This document shows positions 27,826-35,549 of a stretch of DNA of 64,000 nt, one piece after another. The position numbers were made by a program, and so were the translations under genes. The stretch comes from Nocardia acididurans (lineage in GTDB: Bacteria; Actinomycetota; Actinomycetes; Mycobacteriales; Mycobacteriaceae), in contig NZ_JAERRJ010000009.1 of NCBI RefSeq assembly GCF_016741815.1, positions 372,001-436,000 of the forward strand, given 5' to 3'. The notes under the pieces were generated by a model. The model ran no database searches. It was not told the DNA's origin and saw only the letters and a list, made by a program, of their open reading frames with translations. Numbering within the stretch: the first letter of the stretch is position 1; every line of letters begins with the position of its first letter.

Positions 27826-28575
27826 GTGCCATCCACCGTGTCAGCCCTCTGGTACGTCGACGCCCCCGATCCCGTCGCCGTCCTGCGCGAACACCCCGGC
27901 CCCGACCCCGAAGCCGCCTGGGCGCTCGCCCGCCAGCTCAATCCCGGCCGCGATGTGGTGCCCGCCGCCTCCGGAACCATGAAGGTGTGGGCCGGGCCCG
28001 ACCCCGAATCCGTCTACATCGGTTGCTATCCCGGCGTCACCGTCGTCTGCTCCACCCAGGCCGCACTGCCGCGCCCCACCAAACTGCCGGAGCTGCTGGT
28101 ACGCCCGCTCGCCTCCGAGCACACCTACCTGATCGCCTACGACCTCTCCCTCGGCTGGGGCGCGTTCGCGCATTGGGAGCGTGGCGAATTCCGCCGCTCC
28201 TTCAGCGCGACCCGCGTCAACATCCTGGAGGACGAGGGTCTGCCGCTGGTGTGGGAGCGCGAATACTGGGCGGGGGAGCACCCCATCGAACTGGCCCCGG
28301 GCGAAATCCCCGACCCGCAGCTACTGCCCTTCGACCCACCCGGCTTCGCCGACGCCGCCAATCAGGAATGGCTCGGATTCCGCTATCGCGGCAAGGTGTC
28401 CGAGGACGCCCTGCTGCCCGAGCAGATCGAGGTCTGCGGATTCTCCCTGTTCCCCAAGGGCGAGGCCCCGCCCATCGAGCAACCCGTGGTCGAACCCCGG
28501 GTCGACCACACCGGCAAACGCGGCCTGCTGCGCTGGCTCCGCGGCAAGGATTCCCCCGCCTCTCCGCGCCTCTAG
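27826..28575 (+). CDS. DUF6928 family protein
   Basis: A 249-residue cytoplasmic protein matching the actinobacterial DUF6928 pattern as I recall it. It has an N-terminal ALWYVDAPDPVAVLREHP segment, then SVYIGCYPGVTVVCSTQAAL, then WERGEFRRSFSATRVNILEDEG and the hallmark YWAGEHPIELAPGE, followed by LGFRYRGKV. It ends in a variable basic tail (LLRWLRGKD). No catalytic residues are known for the family. The GTG at 27826 follows CGGGAGG. It converges on the DUF2537/methyltransferase pair. Confidence 0.75.
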   Translation: MPSTVSALWYVDAPDPVAVLREHPGPDPEAAWALARQLNPGRDVVPAASGTMKVWAGPDPESVYIGCYPGVTVVCSTQAALPRPTKLPELLVRPLASEHTYLIAYDLSLGWGAFAHWERGEFRRSFSATRVNILEDEGLPLVWEREYWAGEHPIELAPGEIPDPQLLPFDPPGFADAANQEWLGFRYRGKVSEDALLPEQIEVCGFSLFPKGEAPPIEQPVVEPRVDHTGKRGLLRWLRGKDSPASPRL

Positions 28576-28625
28576 CCCCGGCAAAGGCCCGCGACCGGTG
28601 TGCCGACCCGACTCACGATCGCCGG

Positions 28626-28940
28626 CTAGGCGATCAGCGTCGACAGCCCCTTGACCAGCAGCGCCGCCCAGCCCAGCGCCACGCCCGCGACGAGGCCGAC
28701 GATCACCCAGCGGGTCACCGGGGCGAAGCGCCAGCGCCACGCCGAGGGGGCCGCGCCGCCCACCGCGACCACGTTCACCGCAACCGCCAGCAGCGGATGG
28801 ATTTCGGCCAGTGCCGCGCCGAAGGCGAAGATGGCGGTGGCGGCCAGCAGGGCGACGAAGGCCGCCACCACGATGCCCGAGGCCCACGGGGTGGGCTCGG
28901 AGTAGCCGTATCCGTACGGTCCGTCCGGCGGATGGGTCAC
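28626..28940 (-). CDS. DUF2537 family membrane protein (Rv0882-like)
   Basis: A 104-residue protein with a Gly/Tyr/Pro-rich N-terminus and three hydrophobic segments (about 22-44, 47-62 and 73-95). Function unknown. The GTG at 28940 is 32 bp after the methyltransferase stop on the same strand, so the two are probably one operon. The same two-gene order (Rv0881-Rv0882) exists in M. tuberculosis. Confidence 0.82.
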   Translation of the reverse strand: MTHPPDGPYGYGYSEPTPWASGIVVAAFVALLAATAIFAFGAALAEIHPLLAVAVNVVAVGGAAPSAWRWRFAPVTRWVIVGLVAGVALGWAALLVKGLSTLIA

Positions 28941-28972
28941 TGTGCTGGTCCTTTGCTGGCGCGGGTCCGCGA

Positions 28973-29782
28973 TCACTGCGCGCGCACCCGTTCGTAGAAG
29001 GCCATGGCGGCTGCGGTGGCTACGTTAAGCGAATCGGTGCCCGGTGTCATGGGGATGCGGGCGCGGATGTCGCTGGCCGACATGGTCTCCTCGGTGAGGC
29101 CGGGGCCCTCCGCGCCGAGCAGCAGCGCCACCCTCTCGCCGGTCATGGCGGTGGCGAGGGTGTCCGCCTTCGGGTTCGGGGTCAGCGCGATGATCTGGAA
29201 ACCGTTGTCGCGCAACAGGTTCAGACCCTCCGGGAATGGTGGCAGGGTGGCGAAGGGGATCCGCAGCACATGTCCCATGGACACCCGCACGGCGCGCCGG
29301 TACAGCGGGTCCGAGCAGCGGTCCCCGAACAGCACCGCGTCCGCGCCGAGCCCGGCCGCGTTGCGGAAGATCGAGCCGATGTTCTCGTGATCGTTCACGC
29401 CCTCCAGCACCGCGACGGTCCGCGCGCCGGTGAGCACCTGCGCGGCGGAGAGCTCGGCGGGGCGGCGCGCCGCGGCCAGCACGCCGCGATTCAGATGGAA
29501 TCCGACGATCTCGGCCATCACCTCGGCGCTCGCGCGGTAGTACGGCAGGTCGACGCCCGCGAGGTCGTCGGTCAGCTGCTCATAGCGTTTGCCGACCCCG
29601 AGCAGTGCGGACGGGGTGAATCGCGAGGTCAGCATGCGTTGCACCACCACCACGCCCTCGGCGATCACCAATCCTTTTCCGCCCGGCAGGTCGGGTCGGC
29701 GGTCGGCGTTGTTGAGGTCGCGGAAGTCGGCGACCCGCGGGTCGGCGGGGTCGTCGATGTCGATCACTACAGCCACGAACAT
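28973..29782 (-). CDS. SpoU/TrmH family RNA 2'-O-methyltransferase
   Basis: A 269-residue SPOUT-fold methyltransferase acting on rRNA or tRNA ribose. The N-terminal substrate-binding part (about 1-105) includes LVIAEGVVVVQRML. The SPOUT domain shows motif 1 GVNDHENIGSIFRNAAGLGADAVLF with the catalytic Asn/Arg, motif 2 LLLGAEGPGLT and motif 3 IPMTPGTDSLNVATAAAMAFYE. The ATG at 29782 is used; GTG at 29776 gives a very similar product. It is divergent from the FKBP gene. The homologue is Rv0881; the exact RNA position is not deducible. Confidence 0.9.
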   Translation of the reverse strand: MFVAVVIDIDDPADPRVADFRDLNNADRRPDLPGGKGLVIAEGVVVVQRMLTSRFTPSALLGVGKRYEQLTDDLAGVDLPYYRASAEVMAEIVGFHLNRGVLAAARRPAELSAAQVLTGARTVAVLEGVNDHENIGSIFRNAAGLGADAVLFGDRCSDPLYRRAVRVSMGHVLRIPFATLPPFPEGLNLLRDNGFQIIALTPNPKADTLATAMTGERVALLLGAEGPGLTEETMSASDIRARIPMTPGTDSLNVATAAAMAFYERVRAQ

Positions 29783-29899
29783 CCATCCTGCCGTTGTCGC
29801 CGTGCACGCCCCGCCCCGGGCTGTGCCACGCTGCGAGATTGCAGGGCCTAAGGTGATCTCGACCCGATTCCCGTAATCGAAGGACAGCGAGGACAGCCC

Positions 29900-30259
29900 A
29901 TGACCAAGCCCGTGATCGAGATTTCCGAGGGCCCCGCCCCCACCGAGCTGGTGGTCGAGGACATCATCGTCGGCGACGGCGCCGAGGCCAAGCCGGGCGA
30001 TCGCGTCGAGGTCCACTACGTGGGCGTCGAGTACGGCACCACCGATGAGTTCGACTCCTCGTGGAAGCGCGGCGAGTCCATCACCTTCCCGCTGAGCGGC
30101 CTCATCCAGGGCTGGCAGGACGGCATCCCCGGCATGAAGGTCGGCGGCCGCCGCAAGCTCACCATCCCGCCGCTGCAGGCCTACGGCCCCGCCGGCGCCG
30201 GCCACCCCCTCTCCGGCCGCACCCTGGTCTTCGTCATCGACCTGATCAACGTGGGCTGA
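29900..30259 (+). CDS. FKBP-type peptidyl-prolyl cis-trans isomerase
   Basis: A 119-residue single-domain cytoplasmic FKBP. It has VEVHYVGVEYGTTDEFDSSW, FPLSGLIQGWQDGIPGMKVGGRRKLTIPP and GHPLSGRTLVFVIDLINVG, covering the conserved FK506-binding aromatic residues (Y, F, D, W). No signal peptide is present. FKBPs of this size are often found near gltA in Actinobacteria. The gene is followed by a GC-rich palindromic stretch and then a strong terminator shared with the convergent RDD gene. Confidence 0.93.
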   Translation: MTKPVIEISEGPAPTELVVEDIIVGDGAEAKPGDRVEVHYVGVEYGTTDEFDSSWKRGESITFPLSGLIQGWQDGIPGMKVGGRRKLTIPPLQAYGPAGAGHPLSGRTLVFVIDLINVG

Positions 30260-30267
30260 CGAAGCCC

Positions 30268-30340
30268 CACTCTCGGGAGGGCTCTCAGGGGCTCCGCCCC
30301 CGAACCCCCGTGACCCGGGCGGGTTCGGGGCAGAGCCCCA
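30268..30340. repeat. GC-rich palindromic intergenic repeat, copy A
   Basis: Arms GGGGCTCcGCCCCcGAACCC and GGGTTCgGGGCaGAGCCCC form a long imperfect hairpin behind the FKBP stop. Read on the minus strand, the 30309-30268 part resembles a stretch at 60492-60529 (same order: GGGGTTC, GGGGC, AGCCCCTG, GAGCCC, CGAGAGT). This suggests a dispersed intergenic repeat. Confidence 0.55.
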
Positions 30341-30354
30341 TCCTCCGAAGACAC

Positions 30355-30385
30355 GTGCCCGCCGCGCGATTCGCGCGGCGGGCAC
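30355..30385. terminator. Bidirectional terminator between FKBP and RDD genes
   Basis: GTGCCCGCCGCGCGA against TCGCGCGGCGGGCAC gives a 13- to 15-bp stem between convergent genes. Confidence 0.8.
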
Positions 30386-30402
30386 GGTCGTTTCCGGGTG
30401 TT

Positions 30403-31026
30403 CTAGGTTCGCACCACGATGGTGTTCATGATCTTGTCGGCGAAGGTCTGCTTCTTCGCGTCCCAGATCGGCCAGAAGTAGCCGATGTAGCAGGGGAGAC
30501 TGTCGACGATGTGGCAGAGGCGGCGCAGGAAGGCGTAGCCGAAGCCGAGGGGTTGGCCGTCGGCCTCGCGGACCAGGCGGATGTTGACGAACTTCTTGCC
30601 GGGCGTCTGGCCGGTCTTGCCTTCCAGGTAGATGAGGTAGAGGCCGCCGGCGAGCGCGACCAGAGCGCCCAGCGTGACCAGGAGGACGCCCGCGCCGGAC
30701 AGCCCGCCCGAGCAAGAGGTGCTGGAGTAGCCGGGGCCGGAGTCGGTGACGCAGTCCATGTCCTCGGAGCCGACGATGAAGCCGAGGGCGTAGAGGATGC
30801 CGGCCGGTATGCCGACGATGACCGTGTCGATGAGGAAGGCGCCGACCCTGGTCAGCCAGCTCGCGTAGGGCGGGCTGACATAGGGGTGCATGGGCGCCTG
30901 GTAGCCGCCGGGAATATTGGAACCAGGCGGTGGCGTGGGGTATCCGGGTGGTGTCTGTGGGTAACCACCCGGGTTCGGGTATTCGGGCGGTCGCTGCTGC
31001 GAGTACGGATCGTTCGGGTTGCTCAT
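30403..31026 (-). CDS. RDD family membrane protein
   Basis: A 207-residue protein. The first ~50 residues are a Pro/Tyr/Gly-rich disordered arm. The RDD domain follows with about three helices, the LTRVGAFLIDTVIVG first helix carrying the Arg-Asp pair, and GKTGQTPGKKFVNIRLVREADG, the typical loop. A loop with cysteines (DMDCVTD, TSCSGG) is probably extracytoplasmic. Members have been proposed as ion antiporters, but the role is unknown. The ATG at 31026 follows a long leader. Downstream of the small membrane gene on the same strand. Confidence 0.85.
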   Translation of the reverse strand: MSNPNDPYSQQRPPEYPNPGGYPQTPPGYPTPPPGSNIPGGYQAPMHPYVSPPYASWLTRVGAFLIDTVIVGIPAGILYALGFIVGSEDMDCVTDSGPGYSSTSCSGGLSGAGVLLVTLGALVALAGGLYLIYLEGKTGQTPGKKFVNIRLVREADGQPLGFGYAFLRRLCHIVDSLPCYIGYFWPIWDAKKQTFADKIMNTIVVRT

Positions 31027-31103
31027 GGTTTTCTCCGATGCGAACTCGGGTGTTCTGCTTCCCGATTGTCCGCGTGACCCATCGAATTCGGGCTGGAAAC
31101 GGG

Positions 31104-31391
31104 CTAACCCACCACGGCGTTCATGATCGTGCCCGCACTGGTCGCCGTCGCGCCGCCGATCATGGCGTTGGCCACCATCTTGGGTGAAGCGGACCCGCCG
31201 CCCCATTTCTCCCAGGCGAACCGCCCGCCGCCGTAGGTGATGGCCGCGATGCCGGACATCTGGGCGAACCAGGTGAAGTACCGGAACATCTTCATCATTT
31301 TGTCGGCCATGGGCGGTGTTTCCGCGGTGGGGTTGCCGATCTGGGCCAGAACCGTGCCATACATGTCGTGCGCGGCCAGCATCATGCTCAC
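31104..31391 (-). CDS. Small membrane protein, unknown function
   Basis: A 95-residue protein not matched to a family. A Met-rich N-terminus precedes an amphipathic ADKMMKMFRYFTWFAQMSG segment, then two weak hydrophobic stretches (about 40-57 and 72-95) separated by a conserved-looking FAWEKWGGGSASPK loop. The overall shape resembles VirB2/TrbC-like two-helix proteins, but no conjugation genes are near. The open frame, codon use and position 77 bp upstream of the RDD gene on the same strand support a real gene, possibly in an operon with it. Confidence 0.6.
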   Translation of the reverse strand: MSMMLAAHDMYGTVLAQIGNPTAETPPMADKMMKMFRYFTWFAQMSGIAAITYGGGRFAWEKWGGGSASPKMVANAMIGGATATSAGTIMNAVVG

Positions 31392-31493
31392 GATCGTTTC
31401 CTCTCCCGTACCGAAGGTCGCAGATGGTGAAAACGGGTCGATTAGAGCAATTCGGGCATCATTTTATCCCGGCGAACCGCCGATTGTTGCTGA

Positions 31494-32654
31494 TTATTTG
31501 CGAACGATGTCGACCGGATCCGTCAGCGCCGTCGCGATCACCGACTGCTGCGCCACCCCGCGCTGCGGGATCGTATTGAGCGCCTGCGTGGCCTGCTGCC
31601 CCAGCGTCGTGGTCACCGACTGCAACTGCGACACGCCCGAGGTGAGCGCCGTCATGGCCGCCAGCAACTGCGTGCTCGCCTGATCCGCGATGCTCGGAAT
31701 GCTCTCCGCCAGCGCCGCACCCTGATTCAGCTGCGCCGCCGCGTCCCCGAGCCGGCTCGCGGCGTCCCGCAGCAACTGCCCGATCTGCGTGTCGTCGGTG
31801 ACCACGGTCCCGGTCAGCTCCCCGAACCCGGCCAGCTGCGAGGTGGCCTGATTCGCCACGACCTGCAAGCCCTCCAGCTGCCCGATGGCATTGGCGAGCT
31901 GCGGATCACCCGCGAACGGCAGCCCGCGCAGCAGCGGCAGCACGATATTCAGCCCGCTGCTCAATCCGTTCGCCGCCTGCGAGACCTGCCCGATCGTCAC
32001 CCCGGTCGAATCCAGCGCCGTGGCAAGCTCGTTCGCCTGCGTGGTGGCCGCCGTCAGCGTCGCGTTCAGCGCGTCGATCCCCGAAGTCAACTGGCTCGCA
32101 CCGGATTTCGCCGATTCCAGGAAGGCCAGCATCTGATCGGCCCCGGACTCGAACTGCCCCGCCCCCTCGGCGGCCGCGTTCACGCCCGCGCTGAGCAGTT
32201 GCGAGGTGAACGCCACCTGCGAGATCGACCCGCGCGCCGAATTCATGGTGGCGAACAGCGAATCCAGTCCGGCCGCGCTGATCCGCCGGGTCACCTCGTT
32301 GACCGCGTCGTTCACCAGGTACGGGTCGGCCCGGTCGTTGGTGGCGACGGTGACCTGCGCCCGCTGCGGCTGGTCGGTGGCGAGCGAGGTGATGGAGCTG
32401 GACAGGTCGGTGGGCAGGGTGATGACCGCGGCGTAGTCGGCGGTGCTCGCCTCGTCGACCGCCTCCCACTCCCGGCTTCCGCTGTCCTGCAACGCGGTCA
32501 CGATCTTCGCCCCCATGGGCCCGGTGTCGCCGTTGATGAGGGCGATACCGGTCGGCGCGTCGGCCGCCCACCGCAGATAACCGACGGCGCCCGCGCCGAC
32601 CGCGGCCGCGAGCAGCAGAACGAACAGGGCCCAGCGGGTACGTTTTCCGGTCAC
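31494..32654 (-). CDS. YhgE/Pip N-terminal-domain protein, single membrane anchor
   Basis: A 386-residue protein resembling the extracytoplasmic domain of YhgE/Pip proteins: one N-terminal helix (about 8-30), then IALINGDTGPMGAKIVTAL and a long helical Ala/Leu/Ser/Gln-rich region that could form coiled coils. Full YhgE/Pip proteins have a C-terminal block of membrane helices of the ABC-2 type; this one stops before it. The GTG at 32654 is the start. It lies 79 bp downstream of prrB on the same strand, so it may be the third gene of the prrAB operon. Confidence 0.75.
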   Translation of the reverse strand: MTGKRTRWALFVLLLAAAVGAGAVGYLRWAADAPTGIALINGDTGPMGAKIVTALQDSGSREWEAVDEASTADYAAVITLPTDLSSSITSLATDQPQRAQVTVATNDRADPYLVNDAVNEVTRRISAAGLDSLFATMNSARGSISQVAFTSQLLSAGVNAAAEGAGQFESGADQMLAFLESAKSGASQLTSGIDALNATLTAATTQANELATALDSTGVTIGQVSQAANGLSSGLNIVLPLLRGLPFAGDPQLANAIGQLEGLQVVANQATSQLAGFGELTGTVVTDDTQIGQLLRDAASRLGDAAAQLNQGAALAESIPSIADQASTQLLAAMTALTSGVSQLQSVTTTLGQQATQALNTIPQRGVAQQSVIATALTDPVDIVRK

Positions 32655-32733
32655 CCCACAGACCGTACGGGTACGGATTGACGTGGGCGTTGGCGTTTCT
32701 CTGAGAGTTCGATAAAGAGCGGGGCGGTCGGAC

Positions 32734-34122
32734 TCAGTGCTGCCGCAGGTCGAGCGGTTCGGTCACAGGCGCGCTGCGATCCGGCAGCACCAGTACCAGT
32801 CGCACGCCGCCGAGCTGCCCGTCGTCGAAATAGGCGCGGCCGCCGTGCAATTGAGCCTGCTGCGCCACCAGCGCCAGGCCCAGTCCGGAGCCGCCCTTGC
32901 TGGCCCGGCTGCCCCGGAAGAACCGCTCGAACACCGCGCGCCGCTCCCCGGGCGGGATGCCCGCGCCGTTGTCGTCGATGGATATCACTATGTACCCGTT
33001 GGGATCTCGATGCGCGGACACCAGCGCCTCGGTGGCCTTGCCGTGCCGCGCGGAGTTGGTGAGCGCGTTGTCCACGGCCAGCCGCAGCCCGGTGGGCAGC
33101 CCGCGCGTGACCAGTTCGCCCTCGACGTTCAACCGCACCTTCAGCTCCGGGAAGTGCCGCATGGCGTCGTGCGCGGCGGCATCGCAGAGTTCGGCCACAT
33201 CGGTGTCCACGTGATCGCGTTCGCTGGTGAGGTCCCCGCGCGCCAGGCGTTCCAGCGCCGAGAGGGTGGACTCCACGCGATTCTGGCTGCGATGCAGGTC
33301 GGCCAGGATTTCGGTGCGCTGCGCCTCGTCCAGGTCCAGGGTGCGCAGCACCTCGAGATCGGTGCGCATGGCGGTGAGCGGGGTGCGCAGTTCGTGTGCG
33401 GAGACGGCGGCGAAATCCCGCGCGGTCTCCAGCGCGGCCGCGGTCTGCGCCTGCGCGCGGTCGAGCCGCTCCAGCATCATATTGACGGCCTCGGCGAGTT
33501 TCTCCGCCTCCATGACGCCTGAACCGTCAACGGGCAGTGGGGTTCCCGAGTCCTCGGTGGGATCGCGCCGGTCCACCTGGCGGGTGAGGTGCACGATGGG
33601 GCGGACGGCCCGGCCGCCGAACAGCCAGCCGAGTCCGGCCGCCGCGGCCACCGCCGCAACCGCCGACAGCAGCACGAAGCGCCGCTGCGCCGCGGTCTGC
33701 TCCTCGGTCTGCGTCATCGAAATACCCATGGACACAACACGTCCCGCGGGCTGGTTCTCGCTGGTGGTGAGAACCCGGTAGGTGTCCCCGTCCACCGTGA
33801 CGGTGTGGTTTCCCTCCGGAAGCACCGGCAGCTGCACCGAGGTGCTCGCCATGGAGCCGTCCGCGTTGCGCACGGTCATGGCCATGCTCTTGTGCGGCAC
33901 CACGCCGAGCACGGTCACCGAGATCACCGGCTCGATGAGCGCGATCTGTGAGGCGACCCGGAGCTGCTGGTCGGCCTGGGTCAGATTGTTGCGTTCGATG
34001 GCGTAGATGGTGATCCAACTCAGTACGGCCACAATGATTGTCGCGCCCAGCGCGGCCGCGGCCGCGACGCGCGTGCGCAGTGAATAGGAGCGCCGCCGCC
34101 TGGATTCTTCGCGAGCGTTCAT
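32734..34122 (-). CDS. prrB: Sensor histidine kinase, PrrB-like
   Basis: A 462-residue membrane sensor. Two helices (about 18-38 and 150-172) flank an extracytoplasmic sensor domain. HAMP-like linker residues follow, then the H-box FAAVSAHELRTPLTAMR with the phosphorylatable His. The N-box DNALTNSARHG, the G1 box DDNGAGIP, F-box FERFFRG and G2 GGSGLGLALV complete the ATPase domain. It is very similar to M. tuberculosis PrrB and lies 40 bp after prrA on the same strand. The signal it senses is not known; the mycobacterial pair is essential and linked to nitrogen limitation and intracellular growth. Confidence 0.92.
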   Translation of the reverse strand: MNAREESRRRRSYSLRTRVAAAAALGATIIVAVLSWITIYAIERNNLTQADQQLRVASQIALIEPVISVTVLGVVPHKSMAMTVRNADGSMASTSVQLPVLPEGNHTVTVDGDTYRVLTTSENQPAGRVVSMGISMTQTEEQTAAQRRFVLLSAVAAVAAAAGLGWLFGGRAVRPIVHLTRQVDRRDPTEDSGTPLPVDGSGVMEAEKLAEAVNMMLERLDRAQAQTAAALETARDFAAVSAHELRTPLTAMRTDLEVLRTLDLDEAQRTEILADLHRSQNRVESTLSALERLARGDLTSERDHVDTDVAELCDAAAHDAMRHFPELKVRLNVEGELVTRGLPTGLRLAVDNALTNSARHGKATEALVSAHRDPNGYIVISIDDNGAGIPPGERRAVFERFFRGSRASKGGSGLGLALVAQQAQLHGGRAYFDDGQLGGVRLVLVLPDRSAPVTEPLDLRQH

Positions 34123-34162
34123 GGCCGCGTCTCCCTCGGTGTGAAATCACCTGCGGTGTAAG

Positions 34163-34864
34163 TCATTTGGGTGCGCGCAAAACGAATCCCACGCCGCGGA
34201 TGGTGTGCAGCAGGCGCGGCGTTCCATCCGTCTCGAGTTTGCGGCGCAGATAGCCGACGAATACGTCGACCACATTCGTATCGGCGGCGAAGTCGTAACC
34301 CCACACCAATTCGAGCAGCCGTTCCCGGCTCAACACCACTCCGGCACTGCGCGCGAGAGTGGAGAGGAGTTCGAATTCCCTTTTGGTGAGCTCGATTTCG
34401 CGTCCGTGCAACAGTGCGCGATATCCGGCGACATCGACGTCGAGCGGTCCGACGCTGATCGCGCCCGGAATGGCGGTCGCGGGTGTGTCGGTGCGTCGCC
34501 GCAGCAGCGCCTTGATCCGCGCCACCAGTTCCGCGAGGACGAACGGCTTCACCAGATAGTCGTCGGCCCCGGATTCGAGTCCGGCGATCCGGTCGTCCAC
34601 CGAACTGCGCGCCGACAGCACACAGATGGGCACCTCGTTGCCCATGGCCCGCAGCGCGGTCACCACGCCCGCCCCGTCCAGGACGGGCATATTCATATCG
34701 AGGACCACCGCGTCCGGCGACTGTTCACTCACACAGCGCAGTGCCGCACCGCCGTCGCGGGCGATCAGAACCTTGAAACCGGACAGCCGGAGCCCGCGCT
34801 CAACCGACGCGAGCACATCCTCGTCATCATCGACGACGAGGACAGTGGGTAGCGCTGTGTCCAA
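34163..34864 (-). CDS. prrA: OmpR-family response regulator, PrrA-like
   Basis: A 233-residue DNA-binding response regulator. The receiver domain (about 7-120) has the acidic pocket VVDDDEDV, phosphoacceptor Asp56 in VVLDMNMP, Ser/Thr in VLSARSS and Lys106 in YLVKPF. The C-terminal winged helix ends in VDVFVGYLRRKLE and LLHTIRGVGFVLR. The best start is a TTG at 34864: it yields the MDT-type N-terminus of Rv0903c and has GGAGGG 7 nt upstream on the minus strand, while ATG/GTG codons further up lie inside a repeat element. First gene of the prrAB unit. Confidence 0.93.
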   Translation of the reverse strand: MDTALPTVLVVDDDEDVLASVERGLRLSGFKVLIARDGGAALRCVSEQSPDAVVLDMNMPVLDGAGVVTALRAMGNEVPICVLSARSSVDDRIAGLESGADDYLVKPFVLAELVARIKALLRRRTDTPATAIPGAISVGPLDVDVAGYRALLHGREIELTKREFELLSTLARSAGVVLSRERLLELVWGYDFAADTNVVDVFVGYLRRKLETDGTPRLLHTIRGVGFVLRAPK

Positions 34865-34890
34865 TGTGCCCTCCGCTTCGCTCCGGTCAG

Positions 34891-34980
34891 GTTCGCGGCC
34901 CTGCAAGCTCGGTCTTCCCTCCTCCGCTCCTCCGCTTCGCTCCCCCGCTCCGTCAGTCCAGACCGAGCCGGGCCGCGAAC
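34891..34980. repeat. Interspersed hairpin element, copy 1
   Basis: A 90-bp element with perfect 11-bp terminal inverted repeats (GTTCGCGGCCC / GGGCCGCGAAC) and an inner stem CTCGGTCT / AGACCGAG enclosing a 44-nt pyrimidine-rich loop. A second copy is at 43461-43553 with the identical 44-nt loop and a stem that differs only by a compensated extra T-A pair. It lies between the hemophore-related gene and prrA. Confidence 0.9.
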
Positions 34981-35016
34981 TTGGGAGTTGTCCTCCCAAG
35001 TATCGCGCTACCTCCG

Positions 35017-35403
35017 TCAGTAGTTGTGGCAGGAGTCGGCGACCTGCTGGATGGCCGCGGCGATTCCATTGGCGTTCGGGTTCGTGTTGGCCTGGTCGGC
35101 GACGCCCGGGTTGTCGCGCAGGTAGGCCTGGAATTCGGCCTGGCGCTGTTCGACGGGCTGATCGAACTTCGCCTTCAGTTCGGCCTTCTGATCCGGGTTC
35201 TGGTCGAGGATCGACGCGAGCGCCGGGGCCTTGTCGTGCAGTGCGGCGTCGACCTGCGCGAAGCTGCACGTCGAATTGAGCAGCGGCGCGGCCAGATCCA
35301 GCGGTCCGGCGGAGGCGGTGGCGGGGACCAGCGCGAATGCGATGGTGGCGAGGGCACCGGCTCCGAGAGCGGTGGCGATCCGGCGATTACGGACGAGACT
35401 CAT
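35017..35403 (-). CDS. Hemophore-related secreted protein (Rv0203/Rv1174c family)
   Basis: A 128-residue exported protein. The signal peptide is cleaved near TASA-GP (about 32). The mature protein starts PLDLAAPLLNSTCSFAQVDAAL and ends VADSCHNY. This matches the two-Cys helical fold of Rv1174c and the heme-binding Rv0203, including the terminal C-x-N-Y. The family binds heme or is related to heme scavenging in mycobacteria; heme binding by this one is inferred. ATG at 35403. It sits immediately upstream of the prrAB genes on the same strand, separated from them by the hairpin element. Confidence 0.85.
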   Translation of the reverse strand: MSLVRNRRIATALGAGALATIAFALVPATASAGPLDLAAPLLNSTCSFAQVDAALHDKAPALASILDQNPDQKAELKAKFDQPVEQRQAEFQAYLRDNPGVADQANTNPNANGIAAAIQQVADSCHNY

Positions 35404-35549
35404 GCATCGGCCTTTCATCAGGGGACCCAGTCGAGTGGGTGGCGCGGAATCCGCGCCCGCCCGACGCTAAAGCACCCGCATGGGATACCCGTGTGTGATG
35501 TCTGAGAGTTCTTTGAGGGTGGCCCGACTCGGCCGCGATGCCGGAGATA

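Noticed and set aside
32690..35515. Shared 11-mer GAACTCTCAGA upstream of the YhgE-like and hemophore-related genes as a regulator site
   Set aside because: Many 11-mers are expected to recur by chance in 64 kb; no symmetry or wider conservation supports it.
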